Both the position numbers and the translations under genes were made by a program. This document shows positions 48,181 through 58,942 of a stretch of 64,000 nucleotides of DNA, in pieces (the first letter of the stretch is position 1; each line of letters starts with the position of its first letter). Under the pieces are notes generated by a model, which saw nothing but the letters and a program-made list of their open reading frames with translations, did no database searches and had not been told where the DNA came from. This DNA comes from Pipra filicauda (Eukaryota; Chordata; Aves; Passeriformes; Pipridae): positions 124,001 through 188,000 of the forward strand of contig NW_024104453.1 of NCBI RefSeq assembly GCF_003945595.2. The letters are read 5' to 3'.

Positions 48181-51100
48181 CGTGAGGAATCGTGCTCGGT
48201 GTTCCCAGTGTGGGAGTTGCTCTCTCCCTGCTTGCTCACCCTCTCCCCAGCCAAACCCCAGAGCTGGTGGTGTTTGGTGCTGGCATTCCCAAACAATGGG
48301 CACTTACAGGCCTTTTCCCATCTCTTTCTCTGCTCCACCTTCCTCTCCTGGTCATATTTGGGCAATTAATCCGTTCTGATCACTACTACAAACCACAAGC
48401 ACCAAAGAGCTCTGGACGCCAAAGGACAGGAATTGGACTTGGTGCCACCTTTCCAACCCCCCCAGTGGCTCTGAAAGCTCCCACGTAAGAGCTGCAGAGG
48501 GGTGGCAGCAGCTGAGGGGCTCTGTGCACCCCAGGAAGTCCAAATGTGGAGCTAACAGACTTCCCTGTGCTAAAAATCCTTCCCCAAGGAAGCAGCAGGG
48601 TGGGTCACAGCCACCATCCCTGGGTTTTGCAGCAAAATAAACACCAAGGGGTGCACGACAAGATCTGAATGCCAGCAGGGTAAAAAACATCTGCCCTCCC
48701 TCTCTCTCCTGGCCCTGGTTCCTCCCTCACACGTCACTCTCCTGAAGCCTTGCAAGATGCATTCACACAACAGGAAATCCAACATTCTCCTTCGCCTTTT
48801 TCTTTTTTCCTCTCTTTTGATTTTCCCCAAATGTAAATGAGGAAGTCATCTCTCCTCCAGTGATGAAACATCTGCCTGGAGAAGCTTGCAGTGCAATGCA
48901 ACATATTTTGATCCCTGCTACATCTAATTACAGAGAAGAGAAAAATCACAAAGCAAGGTTTGGGACTTTTTTTTTTTTCCCCCCCAAAAAAAACACAGGG
49001 CATCTGAAAACTAATAGAAAAGCAGCAGCACTGACAATCAGAGCAGGGGCAGCTTTCCCATCAGCCTCGAAAAACAGCACTGGAATACAGAAGCCCACTT
49101 GGAACAAGAGGGATTTCAGAGTGAGGCAGGGGAAGATTAATTGCTTGTGCCAAGGACACACTGGAACTGAATTGGAATCTCAGTGTCCTCAAAGCCAGAG
49201 ACTGCTCAAGCCAGGACACAGCAATGGGCCTCCACATCCATCCCTGGGGCTCCCCAACGGGTACTCGAGGTCAGGTTCTGGCAGCTCCTTCACACCCACT
49301 CCAATGCACAGGGAAAGGAGGGATGTGGGAAGAGGCATCCGGGGGAAAGATGTTGAGCCTTAAAGAGCGACTCACCCTCACAAGACCCACCAAACACTCG
49401 ATTTTCAGGAGCCAAGATGCAGAGAGACTGAAGGCTGGCTCTCCAAACTGGGATGCACTGGCTCGCCCAGACAAGAGCAGCAACACTGCTCCAGGAGGAG
49501 GAAGCCCGTGCTGTAGGGAAGATCTGGAGACATTCGGATACAGCTCAAACCTGGCAGGGGCAGAGCCCTCCCGTTGGCCTCGGCTCCTGAAGAAAGCACA
49601 CTGACAACGGGGGAGGTCTCAAAGGCACGGCAGGCACCACCACCCACACCCCTCGTTCAGGAGGGGCTGATTGTTCCCTTGTTTATCTCTGAAACATTCA
49701 CTCTGAAGCACTCGAGGGGTGCAGCCTCCAGCCGCTCGAGGATGTTGTTCACCGTGGGAGAGAGAGATTTTAGAAGTTCAAAATAAAGCCCTAATCATAA
49801 TCGTTGCTATTTCCCTGTCTTGCTCTCCAAGCTCAAAGGGAGTCCATGGCTAACCAGCAACAAACACCACCTCTAACGAGACCTTGCATGGCAAGGAACC
49901 AAGCACAGCACCTGGGGAGCTGCTCAATGGCTGCACTGGAGATCTGATGACAGGCTGTTTATAGCAGCTCACAGAAAAGCAGTGCAAAATAAACACCAGG
50001 CTACCTGCCTTCCACCCCACTTCCTCTGAATTTCAAGGGAAAACTTGATTTCTTTCTAAATGTTTCAAGTTTCCAGAGGAGGAAAACAAAATGCTGTCTG
50101 TGATGAATGGAGTCTGGCAGCTGTTGGGGACAGGTATGGCACTGAAAACCATGGGAAACTGGCCCAAAACCTTCAGACACTGCAAGGAAACAAAGGGCTG
50201 ATGGGAAGGATGCCCACGGACAGGCAGGGGGGTCCCAAGTCCCCATTTTTCTTCAAAGGTATTTGTCACCAGCGTTCTGCTGGCAGACGGGCCCCCCTCC
50301 ACTCTGCCAGCCAGTTCTCTTCCAAAACAATTGCCCAAAGGATTGGGCTTGCTGCTTCTTACCCTGCTTGAGCAGGGAGCAGCAGGTGCCCATCTGGAGC
50401 CAACAATGCACAGTGGTTTAATCCCAGTCCATGTGCAAAGGACAGGCTGAAATAGCTGCAGCCCCCAGAGCTCATCAGCACCCTGAGAACAAATCACGCC
50501 TCAAAATCAGGCCTGCCCAGACACTCTGAGCCTCTCCCAAAAGGTCACGTCCCTCCTCATTTGGTGGAGCTTTCCACCAAGTCATGTCTGTCAGGGAGAG
50601 GGAAAAACACAAGCCTGGGGCTCTCCAAGGTGGAATTAGTCCTCTGAATTCTCCCCTTTGGGCACGTGCACATGGAGGGAGCTCACAGTCACCTTCACAG
50701 AGCACCACGTGCTCCTGTTCCTCGAGCAGCCCAGATCTGCTGCTGACAAGGTCAAATGCAAGAAGAAAACTCACCCTGGGCTAACGGGAAGCAGAGAGTG
50801 GGAAGATTAGTCACCATGCAGATGTCTGCTTTTGCTGGGAAAGAGACCAGCTGAGGAGGGGTGGAGGACACGAGAGATGCAAGAAGGTGTGGGACTCAAC
50901 ACTGCAATTCAGTCCCTGGCTCTGCCCCCAGTTCACGCAGCATCTGCTTCCCACTCTGCGTGCCCCAGTTCACCTCCTGGTCCCCGTCTCCTCTTGGGGC
51001 ACTGGAAGCTCTCCGGGACTTGCCAAGGGCAAGTTTTTCCAAGCACAACCAAAATCCCCAAGTGTCCCATAAGCAGGGGCAAAGGGAGAACTGGTCCTAA

Positions 51101-51429
51101 CCCCTCACAGGACAGCCCTGAGAGAGAGGGGCCCCTGCTCAGCTATTTCTGCTGCCTCCCAGGACGCAGGGGAGTGTTCCCAAGCGGATCTGTCAGTCTG
51201 TTTGGAACATCAATGTTTGCCTAAGCAAATAGCTCGGAAAGCTCCACAAATAGCAGGAGGGTTGGCTAATTGGGGAGAAGCCGGAGAACCACAGAGAAAA
51301 ACACACGCAGGCAGCACCAAAGGCAGCAAAGAGCATGGGTAAAGGGGTGATGGCTGAAGGGGTCTGCCCACCCCAAGGGCACGTTTGCCCTCCATATATT
51401 GTACTCTTGGCCCCAGTACTGCTGTCAAC

Positions 51430-51600
51430 AACACTTTCTGCATATGCAAATAAAGACCATACTCCTGCAATTACACGGCAATCAGAGGCAAATTACATTC
51501 TTGCTGTTTACTTTCAGTGTCCTTAATTAATCCGGTTATTAGACGATTAATGAAGCTTGTTTGGTGAAAAACTCATAGCATTTACGGCGAGGGCTCATTG
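51430..51600. promoter_or_regulatory. Candidate island with POU-type and homeodomain sites
   Basis: TGCATATGCAAATAAAG contains a palindrome (51439-51448) overlapping a perfect octamer (51444-51451), like POU dimer elements. Downstream are GGCAAATTACATTC, TCCTTAATTAATCCGG, GGTTATTAGACG and ATTAATGAAGCTTG. Confidence 0.4.
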
Positions 51601-51838
51601 CATGCACCCACCCGGCCGGCAGGACGGGCACGCCGGGCTGGAGGCAGCACAGCCAACACTGCCAGTCCCCAGGGCCAGGGGAGCAGGGTGACACTGCAAC
51701 CTGCTCCATGGCTCGGGGGCTCAGGGCTTGGGCTTTCCAGACGGACTTCGCTCCATCACTGCCCTGCAGGAGCTCGGTCCTGCAGCCCGAGCCAACCAAC
51801 CTTCGTCGGCTGCAGCCACGGCACTGGGCAGGCTGGGG

Positions 51839-51852
51839 ACACACACACACAC
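51839..51852. repeat. Short (AC)n tract followed by a C run
   Basis: Seven AC dinucleotides then CCCCCC, in a GC-rich segment. No other dinucleotide array of comparable length was noticed. Confidence 0.85.
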
Positions 51853-51994
51853 CCCCCATCCCACACCGGCACCTCCAACCGGTACAGAAGCTGCTGGAGA
51901 AGACTCCCAGCTCCGGGCAGCCTCCAGCCCCATCCTCCCTCAGTCCCAGCCAGCTCCCAGGACACTCTGCCCTCCCCAAAGGTCACCCCAGCTC

Positions 51995-52150
51995 GTGTTT
52001 GGTTAAGCTGACAATAATGAAGTGGCATGTTCATCTAATGATCAAATTGCTGCACCAGGAACATGAAAGGCTGAGGAGAACTAATTAAGAAGCTCATTTG
52101 CATACTCCAGCGTTTCCGGTGCACGTATGGGGTTCCCATAGCAACCAGTA
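51995..52150. promoter_or_regulatory. Candidate island with octamer and perfect RFX X-box
   Basis: GACAATAATGAAGTGGC, TCTAATGATCAAATTGC and GAACTAATTAAGAAGC, then ATTTGCAT (octamer, 52096-52103), then GTTCCCATAGCAAC at 52132-52145, which fits GTHNYYATRRNAAC at every position. X-boxes sit in promoters and enhancers of ciliary and neuronal genes. No gene start was found next to it. Confidence 0.45.
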
Positions 52151-52789
52151 CAAAAGCTGGTGATGGTGTGTGGGTTTTGGTGGGTTTTAAGTGCTGTTCC
52201 TTCCCTTTGTCATCCCCTGCAGATCACAAAGGCTCCGCGAGGAAGGTGCAGTGACACCGGGCTGGAGAGGGGGATTTCTGCACAGCAAGGTAGGGACACA
52301 GCGTGCTGTGAGCACAGTGGTGGGCTGAGCCCACTCCCAGTGCCATCCAGCTCACACACCTGGGGAGCACGGATTTTGGGGTGGATGCACAGCCTGAGGA
52401 CACAGTTGAACAGAAATCCCTGACCCAAGCCTCTGTCAAAGAGGCTTTCATGAGTCACTTTGGCCTCAGCTCCATGAGGAGCCAACAGTTCCAGAGTTTT
52501 GCAGGGGACTGCACCAAATTCCACAGCATCCCAGTGCCCTGGGGAGGGGCTGGCTGCAGGCACCCCAGGATAATGCTTGCAGCACCCAGGACATGTCGAG
52601 CACTGTGGGACCGAGACCCTAAACACTGCACCCCAGTGTGAGAAGAAGGAAGGCAGGAATACGCTGGTGAGGTGTCAGCCCCAGTCGCAGCAGGTTCCCG
52701 CAGTCCAGCACCAGCCCCCTTCATCATGTCACTTCTCCCAAGCACCAAGATTTCTTTTCTGCCTTGCATTTCTGGCAAGAAACCTTTGC

Positions 52790-53020
52790 ATTTAGATAAG
52801 GAATAAAGCCCAGGATCAGATGTGAACTCTGCGGCAGAGATCAACATTTTAATGAATTAAATATATTCTAAACTAAATGTAACCTCTTAGCGCTCACATT
52901 TTTGAGTGAGACTAACTTAAAGAAAAAGCCAACAATCCAACTCATTTCAGCTCTCTGGCTGTGAACTGGCCACAGGCCAATCAATTATCTTGAATTTATT
53001 CGTTATTCAACTTCCCTCCG
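52790..53020. promoter_or_regulatory. Candidate noncoding regulatory island
   Basis: TTTTAATGAATTAAATATAT, CTAAACTAAATGTAACC, TTTTTGAGTGAGAC and AATCAATTATCTTG are visible. CTCACATTTTTGAGTGAG (about 52892-52909) is an imperfect inverted repeat. AT-rich and unique. Confidence 0.35.
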
Positions 53021-53884
53021 ACAGCCAATTTCCAGGCTGTGAATGGCAGGTGAGCAGTTCCTCCTGCCGCGGCCCTGCTCCCATTCCAGACCAGTTTGCA
53101 GGCAGTGGTTTCACTGGGCTGCCCGGGAGCAGCGCTTGGCCCAGGGCCAGGAGCAGAGCAGGATGCTCTGGCTGGCACATTCCGCGTCAGACGGTGCCAG
53201 GGGATTGGAGGGACAGGGGCTGTTTGACATCCAGCAGCAGCATTTACAGATGCAAATAGAGCCTGAGCTGCAAGGAGCATCCCCCGAGGGCTGCGCAGCC
53301 CTGTCAGGCCTGGGAAGAGACATTTAATTCCTCCCTGTTAATTTGTTGCTGTGCAGGGAGGGCAGAGCAGCTCAGCCCTGCTTCAGCAAAGCGTGTCTGG
53401 TCACAGAGACCAGATGCTGCAGCTGAACACGGAGCCCTGCGATGTTTGGGGGGCTGGGCAGGGTGGGAGGCACATGGAACAGACCCTGACTGTGCTGCCC
53501 CAGGCTCAGCCCACCCTGGGCTGCCCCCACACCAGAGCCTGGGGGTTGGGGGCAGAGGGAGTGGGGCTGCCCCCTCCCAGGGCACTGGGAAGAGAAGGAT
53601 GGGTAGGACCACAAGCAAGGCAGCAGAGTTGGTCCTTCATGCAGCCCCCATCCCAGTTACACTGCAGTTAGAACAGGAGCCAGCACAGCCAGGGCTGAAG
53701 CTCTCACCCCTCCACTTGAAACATCTCACCTCACTATTTCCCATGCTAACACAGGAGCCCTTCCCTGTCCCCAGCCTACCCAGCATCCTGGAATGATCTC
53801 CAAAGCCTTCAAGCTGGAAGAAGTCCCCTTGCCCATCCAAAGCCTTCTCCTCCCCTAACATTGTTTTCATTTCCCCCTCCCCCC

Positions 53885-54065
53885 CTTTTTTATTCTCAAT
53901 AAAAACATAATTACAGGCTTTTAAAAAAAGCAAATTATAGTGACATACTTTAATTATCTCCAAGCAATGGAGGACTAAATTACACAGTCAGGGAATCGGA
54001 GGTTACCTAAAAATAAAAGCAAAAAGCTTCATTAAATGCTAATTGCAGCTTTCACCGCTGAAGTG
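53885..54065. promoter_or_regulatory. Candidate noncoding regulatory island
   Basis: AAACATAATTACAGGC, GCAAATTATAGTGAC, CTTTAATTATCTCC, CTAAAAATAAAAGC (MEF2-like) and ATTAAATGCTAATTGCAGC in 180 bp. It is complex unique sequence with clear borders to GC-rich flanks. Confidence 0.35.
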
Positions 54066-54639
54066 AGATTTCAGCACAGGCCACCATTGACTCACTGGGC
54101 CCTACAAGAGAACACTGGTGCTGTGGAGACACCCCTGGGTACACCCCACATGCCTCCATCCATGGCTCCAGCCACTGGGATTGCTCCAACAAGGAGAAAC
54201 CGGGCTCCATTCTGCCTCTGGTCCTTCCCACAGGACTGGGTGTGCCCCTCAGAGGCATCACCATCCTCCCAGCAGCACTGATGTGCCCATCACAGCTCCT
54301 CCAGTGCTCTGTAGCACAGACACGAGCTCCACAGAGTCCCCCACCCTGCGTGGACCCACAGGACCTGCTCAGCTCTGCTGCCCTTCCTCTCTGAACACAA
54401 GGCAGAACCTTCAGGCTCTCCCTGTGGGAGGGGAGCTGGATGGAGTTCTGTCCCAGAGCAAGGGGCAAGCCACGCTCTGCTCCAGCCCTGCTCTCTCCAT
54501 CCCCTTCCTCCAGCTCTGCTCCCTCAGCAGCTTTGCCACGGCTGCAACAGGAGACCTTCGGGCCCGAGGAGCAGGAGGGTGATTTTCCCCAAGACATGGG
54601 AAGCGAGGCACGAGGTGGCTGGCAGACTGCAAAATTCAC

Positions 54640-55440
54640 AGAGAAATTATCTTGTTTTTCCATTTCCTATCGAGTTGGCCTAATTATGCCACTGAAGTCT
54701 GTAATTTGCCTCTCACAGAAGAGAGTTAATGACTGGTTCCAGGCTGCTGTCGCTCCGCACGGGGCCGGGGCCACGAGCCCACACAGAGCTCCCACTCCAG
54801 CCCCCAGCCGTGCCCTGGCACCCCAAAAGCTCCCACTTGTGCCTGGAGAAGGGAGCTCAGGAGAAGGGCTGAGGATTGGGAACAGCAGCCAAGGACAATA
54901 GAAAGTTCCAGGCAAGGGGAGATACGAGCAGGCAACAGAAGGAGCTGGGACCAGCCCAGGTTTTTCTCCCCACTTCTCAAACTCCCAGAAAAAGTGGAAA
55001 ATGCACAGGTCAACCACTCAGGGAACTCAGGCAATTATTGCTGTTTAAATTCAATAGCCCTTCACAGAAACACAGGGAAAATCAGACAAGTGCTTTTCAT
55101 CTGTAAGGGAGGCGAGGAAGAGAAATCACAGCACGACAGGCACCTCATTTAAAAAAATATATACACACAAAGTACCAAAACTAGGAATCTGATATCTAGG
55201 AATCGGAATCTACTCTGCTCTTCTGCTCAGCCACAGGCAGAACTACCCTCAAAAATACTAAGCAAAGCAGAAACTGGATCCTGGATCCACCAGCTCCCCA
55301 GGCATCCACTCCAGGGCCTGGCTAGATCCCCATCCATCTCAATGGCTTATAGACAGCTCCCTCTTAATTAGCTTTCATAATCAAATAAGCATTTAGAATT
55401 AAACAGCGCTGTATAAAATTAACCAGCTGTGTTGGGGGGT
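54640..55440. promoter_or_regulatory. Cluster of short AT-rich islands
   Basis: Three short islands: 54640-54740 (GGCCTAATTATGCC, GTCTGTAATTTGCC), 55030-55060 (CAATTATTGCTGTTTAAATTC) and 55360-55430 (CTTAATTAGCTTTC, ATAATCAAATAAGC, TATAAAATTAACCAGC). GC-rich sequence separates them. Confidence 0.3.
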
Positions 55441-56470
55441 CATTGCAGCCACTGGAATGTGCCCAGCACTGGGAGGGACACAGGTCCTCCAGCAGCACAG
55501 GGACAGTGACAGCCAGGGCAGGTTTGGGCTGGTAAAAACAGGGCCATCTCTGGAAGGCTCAGAGCATCCCTCCTCCCAGGCACAGCCAGGGAAGGGAGGG
55601 GGATGCTGTAATTGAGGTAGGATCAGCCTTTCCAGTCATTATCAGGCAAAGCTCAGGGTGAAAGCTGCTTGTAAAGCCAGTAGAGCAGTATCTCTGAGCT
55701 AGAAACAGCACCACAGACATCAGCTTGGGTTTTCTGGGAGCCCTCTGAACCAGGCAGCGCCTCACATCTGATCTGACAGTGATGGATGCGCTGGGAACGG
55801 AGCAGTTTTTTCTCCTGAGAAGCTCTTTTGACAAGTATGATCTTATCAAAGTTGCAAGCTTTTCATTATGCTTCTTTTTTTCTTTTTTTAACTCCTGCCT
55901 TCAAGCCACGCTCTGTCCCCTGTGCACGGGCAGGGAACGGGCACCTTTCTGGTCCCTCTGGCACCAATCACTGGCTGCAGCTCCTGGGGGGCTCAGGGCA
56001 CCCAGGGCCCCCCTCCCTGGGCAACCCACCAAGGCAAGAGCAGAGCTGTGATAATACACAAAGGGGCAGGGGAACACACGCCCAGGGATGGATGGGGAGC
56101 CATCCCAGCACCCTCTCCAAGGCCAAGTCACCACCAGCTCCTGTGCTTTTACTGGGCACCTGAAACCACAGCTCGTGCAAAAGCTGGAGGCACCCACCCC
56201 ACCAGGGTGGGCAGCAGCACCTTTCCCCAGCAGCCTCCTTTCCCCACCTCCACGGACACAGAACAAGCTTGGACCCTCCTCTCCCCAGCCAGCAGCAAAC
56301 AAGCACAGCCACCCCCTTTCCACCAGGGAATCCCCATCCAGAGCCAGAAACAGCAGCAGCCAACACTCCAAACCACCCCAAAACAGGTACAGCCAAGACT
56401 CAGAACTGCCACCTACCTCACACACAGAGCTGTGCTGTCCCACGGAGGAGCTGCAGGCAGACAGGAAAAT

Positions 56471-56489
56471 CCCCCCCAAGGGGGGGGGG
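56471..56489. other. C7-AA-G10 inverted homopolymer
   Basis: Seven C, two A, then ten G. The C and G runs are complementary but the 2-nt loop is too small for a full hairpin. It is a likely spot for replication slippage and sequencing error. The T12-C7-A8 run at 48967-48993 is a comparable inverted T/A homopolymer with a C loop. Confidence 0.8.
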
Positions 56490-56571
56490 CAGAGCTGCTT
56501 TTATTAGTGGGCAACACCCTAATTAGCCCAGGTTGCTCCTGATGAGGAGAGTGGAGTTGGCCCTGCCTCTG

Positions 56572-56748
56572 CATCACAGGATCCTTCAGGCTGGAAGAGC
56601 CCTCTAAGATCATTAACCCAGCACTGCCAAGGCCACCATGTCCCCAAGTGCCACATCTGCACAACTCTTAAACAAATCCATCTGGGGTGGGGACTCCACC
56701 ATTCCCTGAGCAGCCTGAATGGAGAATCTCTGGAAAATCCCTTCGTCT
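56572..56748 (-). mobile_element. CR1-type LINE 3' fragment (antisense on the plus strand)
   Basis: The plus strand reads GGCTGGAAGAGCCCTCTAAG, then ATCATTAACCCAGCACTGCC, AAGTGCCACATCTGCACAAC and GGACTCCACCATTCCCTGAG, then CAGCCTG. This is the reverse complement of the well-known avian CR1 3' region. It is 5'-truncated and diverged, and the right end is approximate. It sits just beyond the GRM4 poly(A) site, oriented like GRM4. Confidence 0.9.
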
Positions 56749-57077
56749 CTGGTCCATCTCCCCCCCTCAGCCCACACCTGGGGGAAGGGGAAATGAGGAG
56801 GAATCAGCCCTTTTCACCCTGGGTCTGCTCCAGCCCTGAGCACTGGTGAGGCACAGGCTGCAGTGTGTGCCCCAGTGCCCCGTGCCAGGGACATGCTGAG
56901 CTCCCCTCTCCCTGCCCCATCCCCTCCCAGAAGGACCCCTTGGCAGCAGGAATGCCTGGAGAGGAAGGACACCGAGCCCCCTGCTCTCCCAGAGCACTTG
57001 GCCACCCAAAACCTTCCCTGTCAGCCCAAACCAAGTCACCTCCTGAAACCAAGTCACCAAGAGACAGCAAACACCGA

Positions 57078-57849
57078 GTGCAAAACCAGGGTCTTTTATT
57101 AGAAATCTCCTTGTATAAAAATGATCATGCTCTACACAGTCATCGAATAATTCATAAACATCCAGGCACTGAACTTTGTTTTTTTTGTGTTTTTGTTTTT
57201 TGACTGGTCAGTACATAAAGCAGACGTATTTCAATCCATATGGTCATCACATACATTAAGGAACCACCTATAAAAATCAGCACTTTGAACACAGTCTAGG
57301 TTTTATTTTATTTTGTTGTCTGTTTTTTATGTAAATTTTATGTATTTTTATTTATTTTTCCTTTTTGCAACATATAGAATTTGGTAGGATATGGGGGAGA
57401 GAGTGAAGAGGGATGGAGGAAGACAGGAACAAAATAAAATGGAGGATTAAAAAAAAAAAAAGAAAGAGAAAACAGAAGGTTCTGCACAACCACAAACAAT
57501 CTCACAAATTCCGGAAAAGGGAAAATGTTGGGTCTCTTTTTTTTTTTTTTTTTTTTGCCAAAATACAGAAAAAAAACCCAAAGACTTGCCGAAGTTCCTC
57601 ACCTCCTCCCTGCTCTCCGTCCCCCGCTCCGCTGTCCCGCTCCCTCCGGGAGCCATGCACCAACACCGTGGGCGTGGAATGGTTTTATTGGTTCTTTATG
57701 GATTTTTTGCTGCTGTTGATGGCCGTTTTCCCGGGAGCTCTGCCCCAGTGGCCCCGCAGGAGCGTTTCCCCAGGCTGCCACCTCCCCTCCAGGGTCCTGC
57801 CGGGAGCGGCTCCGCTCCCTCCCGGCCGTGGCTCCCGCAGTCCCTGCAG
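57078..57849 (-). other. GRM4: GRM4 3' untranslated region (inferred extent)
   Basis: This is the sequence downstream of the GRM4 stop in transcript orientation. The first 250 nt are GC- and CpG-rich and the remainder is strongly A/U-rich. In the mRNA sense it has a run of 20 A (57556-57537) and later a run of 13 U (57461-57449). Several AAUAAA hexamers lie on the minus strand: near 57683-57688, 57348-57353, 57302-57307 and 57095-57100. The last is the best terminal signal because GU-rich sequence follows it. The exact cleavage point is inferred, and shorter isoforms using internal signals are possible. Confidence 0.7.
57095..57100 (-). terminator. GRM4: Putative GRM4 poly(A) signal AATAAA
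   Basis: The minus strand reads AATAAAAGACCC, followed within 30 nt by a U/GU-rich stretch (TGGTTTTGCA, then CGGTGTTTGCTGTCTC). That is the usual layout of hexamer, cleavage zone and downstream element. Cleavage is expected near 57075-57085. Beyond it I see only GC-rich intergenic DNA and a CR1 fragment. Confidence 0.65.
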
Positions 57850-57899
57850 CTAAATCGCGTGGTTGCTGTAGCTGACATAGGTCTGTTTGGTGGCCAGTG
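57850..57899 (-). CDS. GRM4: GRM4 terminal coding exon and stop codon
   Basis: The last coding segment is 50 nt. The acceptor is ctctccttccag, and the exon starts with CA, which completes the phase-1 codon left by the previous exon (G plus CA gives Ala). It then reads LATKQTYVSYSNHAI followed by TAG at 57850-57852. Mammalian GRM4 ends LATKQTYVTYTNHAI, so only two conservative Thr-to-Ser changes separate them, which confirms the orthologue. The extreme C-terminus of group III receptors takes part in PDZ-type interactions such as PICK1. The exon is too short to appear as an open reading frame by itself and was found by following the splice phase. Confidence 0.95.
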
Positions 57900-58942
57900 C
57901 TGGAAGGAGAGACAGAGCTCACATGGATCATTCACCCAGTCCACCCTCCCCTTCTGGCTCCCGTCCCACCCCCGACCCGTCTGTCGCGTCAGGAGATGCT
58001 GGCAGGGCTGTGAACAGGGTTTGCTCATGGATCCAGCCAGCACCAGCACATGGGATCCTTCCCTGGGAGGGCACGGAGCCGTGGCAGAGGGGCTGAGCCC
58101 AGGGCAGCCTCTGGGTGCTCTCTAAAGACAGTTCATCCCAAAGAGTGACCCAGGATGTGACACAAGCCATGGGAATGTGCTCTCGGGCTCCCCTTCACTT
58201 CCCTCAGCAACCTCCTACAGACAGACCACGGGTGCTCCATGTTCCCAAAGCTCATCTTGTCACAGCCCTGCAAGGCACAATGTGGGGTCCTGCCCTCAGT
58301 GGGCACGATGCTCTGTGGAGATGCCCCCATGAGGTCCCGAGGCACCACAGGGCTCAGTGGGCACACGGACACCCTCCAGCCAAGGACACGGACAGTGCTG
58401 GCACAGATGGCAAAGCCCAGGACACCCTGAGCAGCACAAACGTGTCCCCTGTGGAGCCCTCCCATGGCACTGCCCAGAGGGGACACCTGGCAGCTCGTGG
58501 TGCCTCGCTGACAATCGAACCTTGCTGCAGGTTTCCAACTGGTGGTCCCAGATAACAATTAGATAGAGCAGAAGAAATTGGAGCTGACAGAGCTATTTGT
58601 TAGCTGCGGTGTTTTCGTAGCCGATCTGCCCGTATCAAAGCCCTGTGAATTATTTATTCTGTTGTTTATTTAAGGATACGTGACCCGCCAGTGACAGAGT
58701 GAAAAATGTCCCCTCGGTGCTGCAACGACATCCCCCCCGTGCCTCCTGCCCCCAGTGCTGCTGCCGTGCCTGCTCCCTGCCTGGCACAGCCAGGAGCTCA
58801 CTGCCAGCCCTGCTCACGCCGAGCTCCCACACCCCGTGAGAGACACGTCACGGCCGGAGCCGCAGCAGACTCTGCTCTCCCTCTCCCAGCTCCTGCCATC
58901 CTCAGAGGATCCTGCTGCGAGTCCCCCCGGGAGCCGCCTTAC
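57900..58942 (-). other. GRM4: GRM4 last intron
   Basis: A 1.04-kb phase-1 intron with donor gtaaggcgg and acceptor ctctccttccag. Translation straight through the donor adds 13 codons ([13 protein letters not shown]) before a TGA at 58902-58904, so a retained intron would replace the normal C-terminus. An AT-rich island lies at 58550-58690. Confidence 0.9.
58550..58690. promoter_or_regulatory. Candidate noncoding element in the last GRM4 intron
   Basis: AT-rich island in a GC-rich intron, with ATAACAATTAGATAG, TATTTGTTAGCTG and GAATTATTTATTCTG motifs of SOX-like and homeodomain-like type. Splicing does not explain it. Function is inferred only from composition and motif content. Confidence 0.3.

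Larger units (their letters stand above)
48181..56571. other. Intergenic DNA downstream of GRM4
   Basis: No gene recognised. It holds the T12-C7-A8 run (48967-48993), the short AC tract, five islands listed separately, and the C7-AA-G10 run next to the CR1 fragment. Open frames reach about 200 codons (54052-54663 minus, 55922-56542 plus) but show no domain or transmembrane pattern I recognise. Confidence 0.65.
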
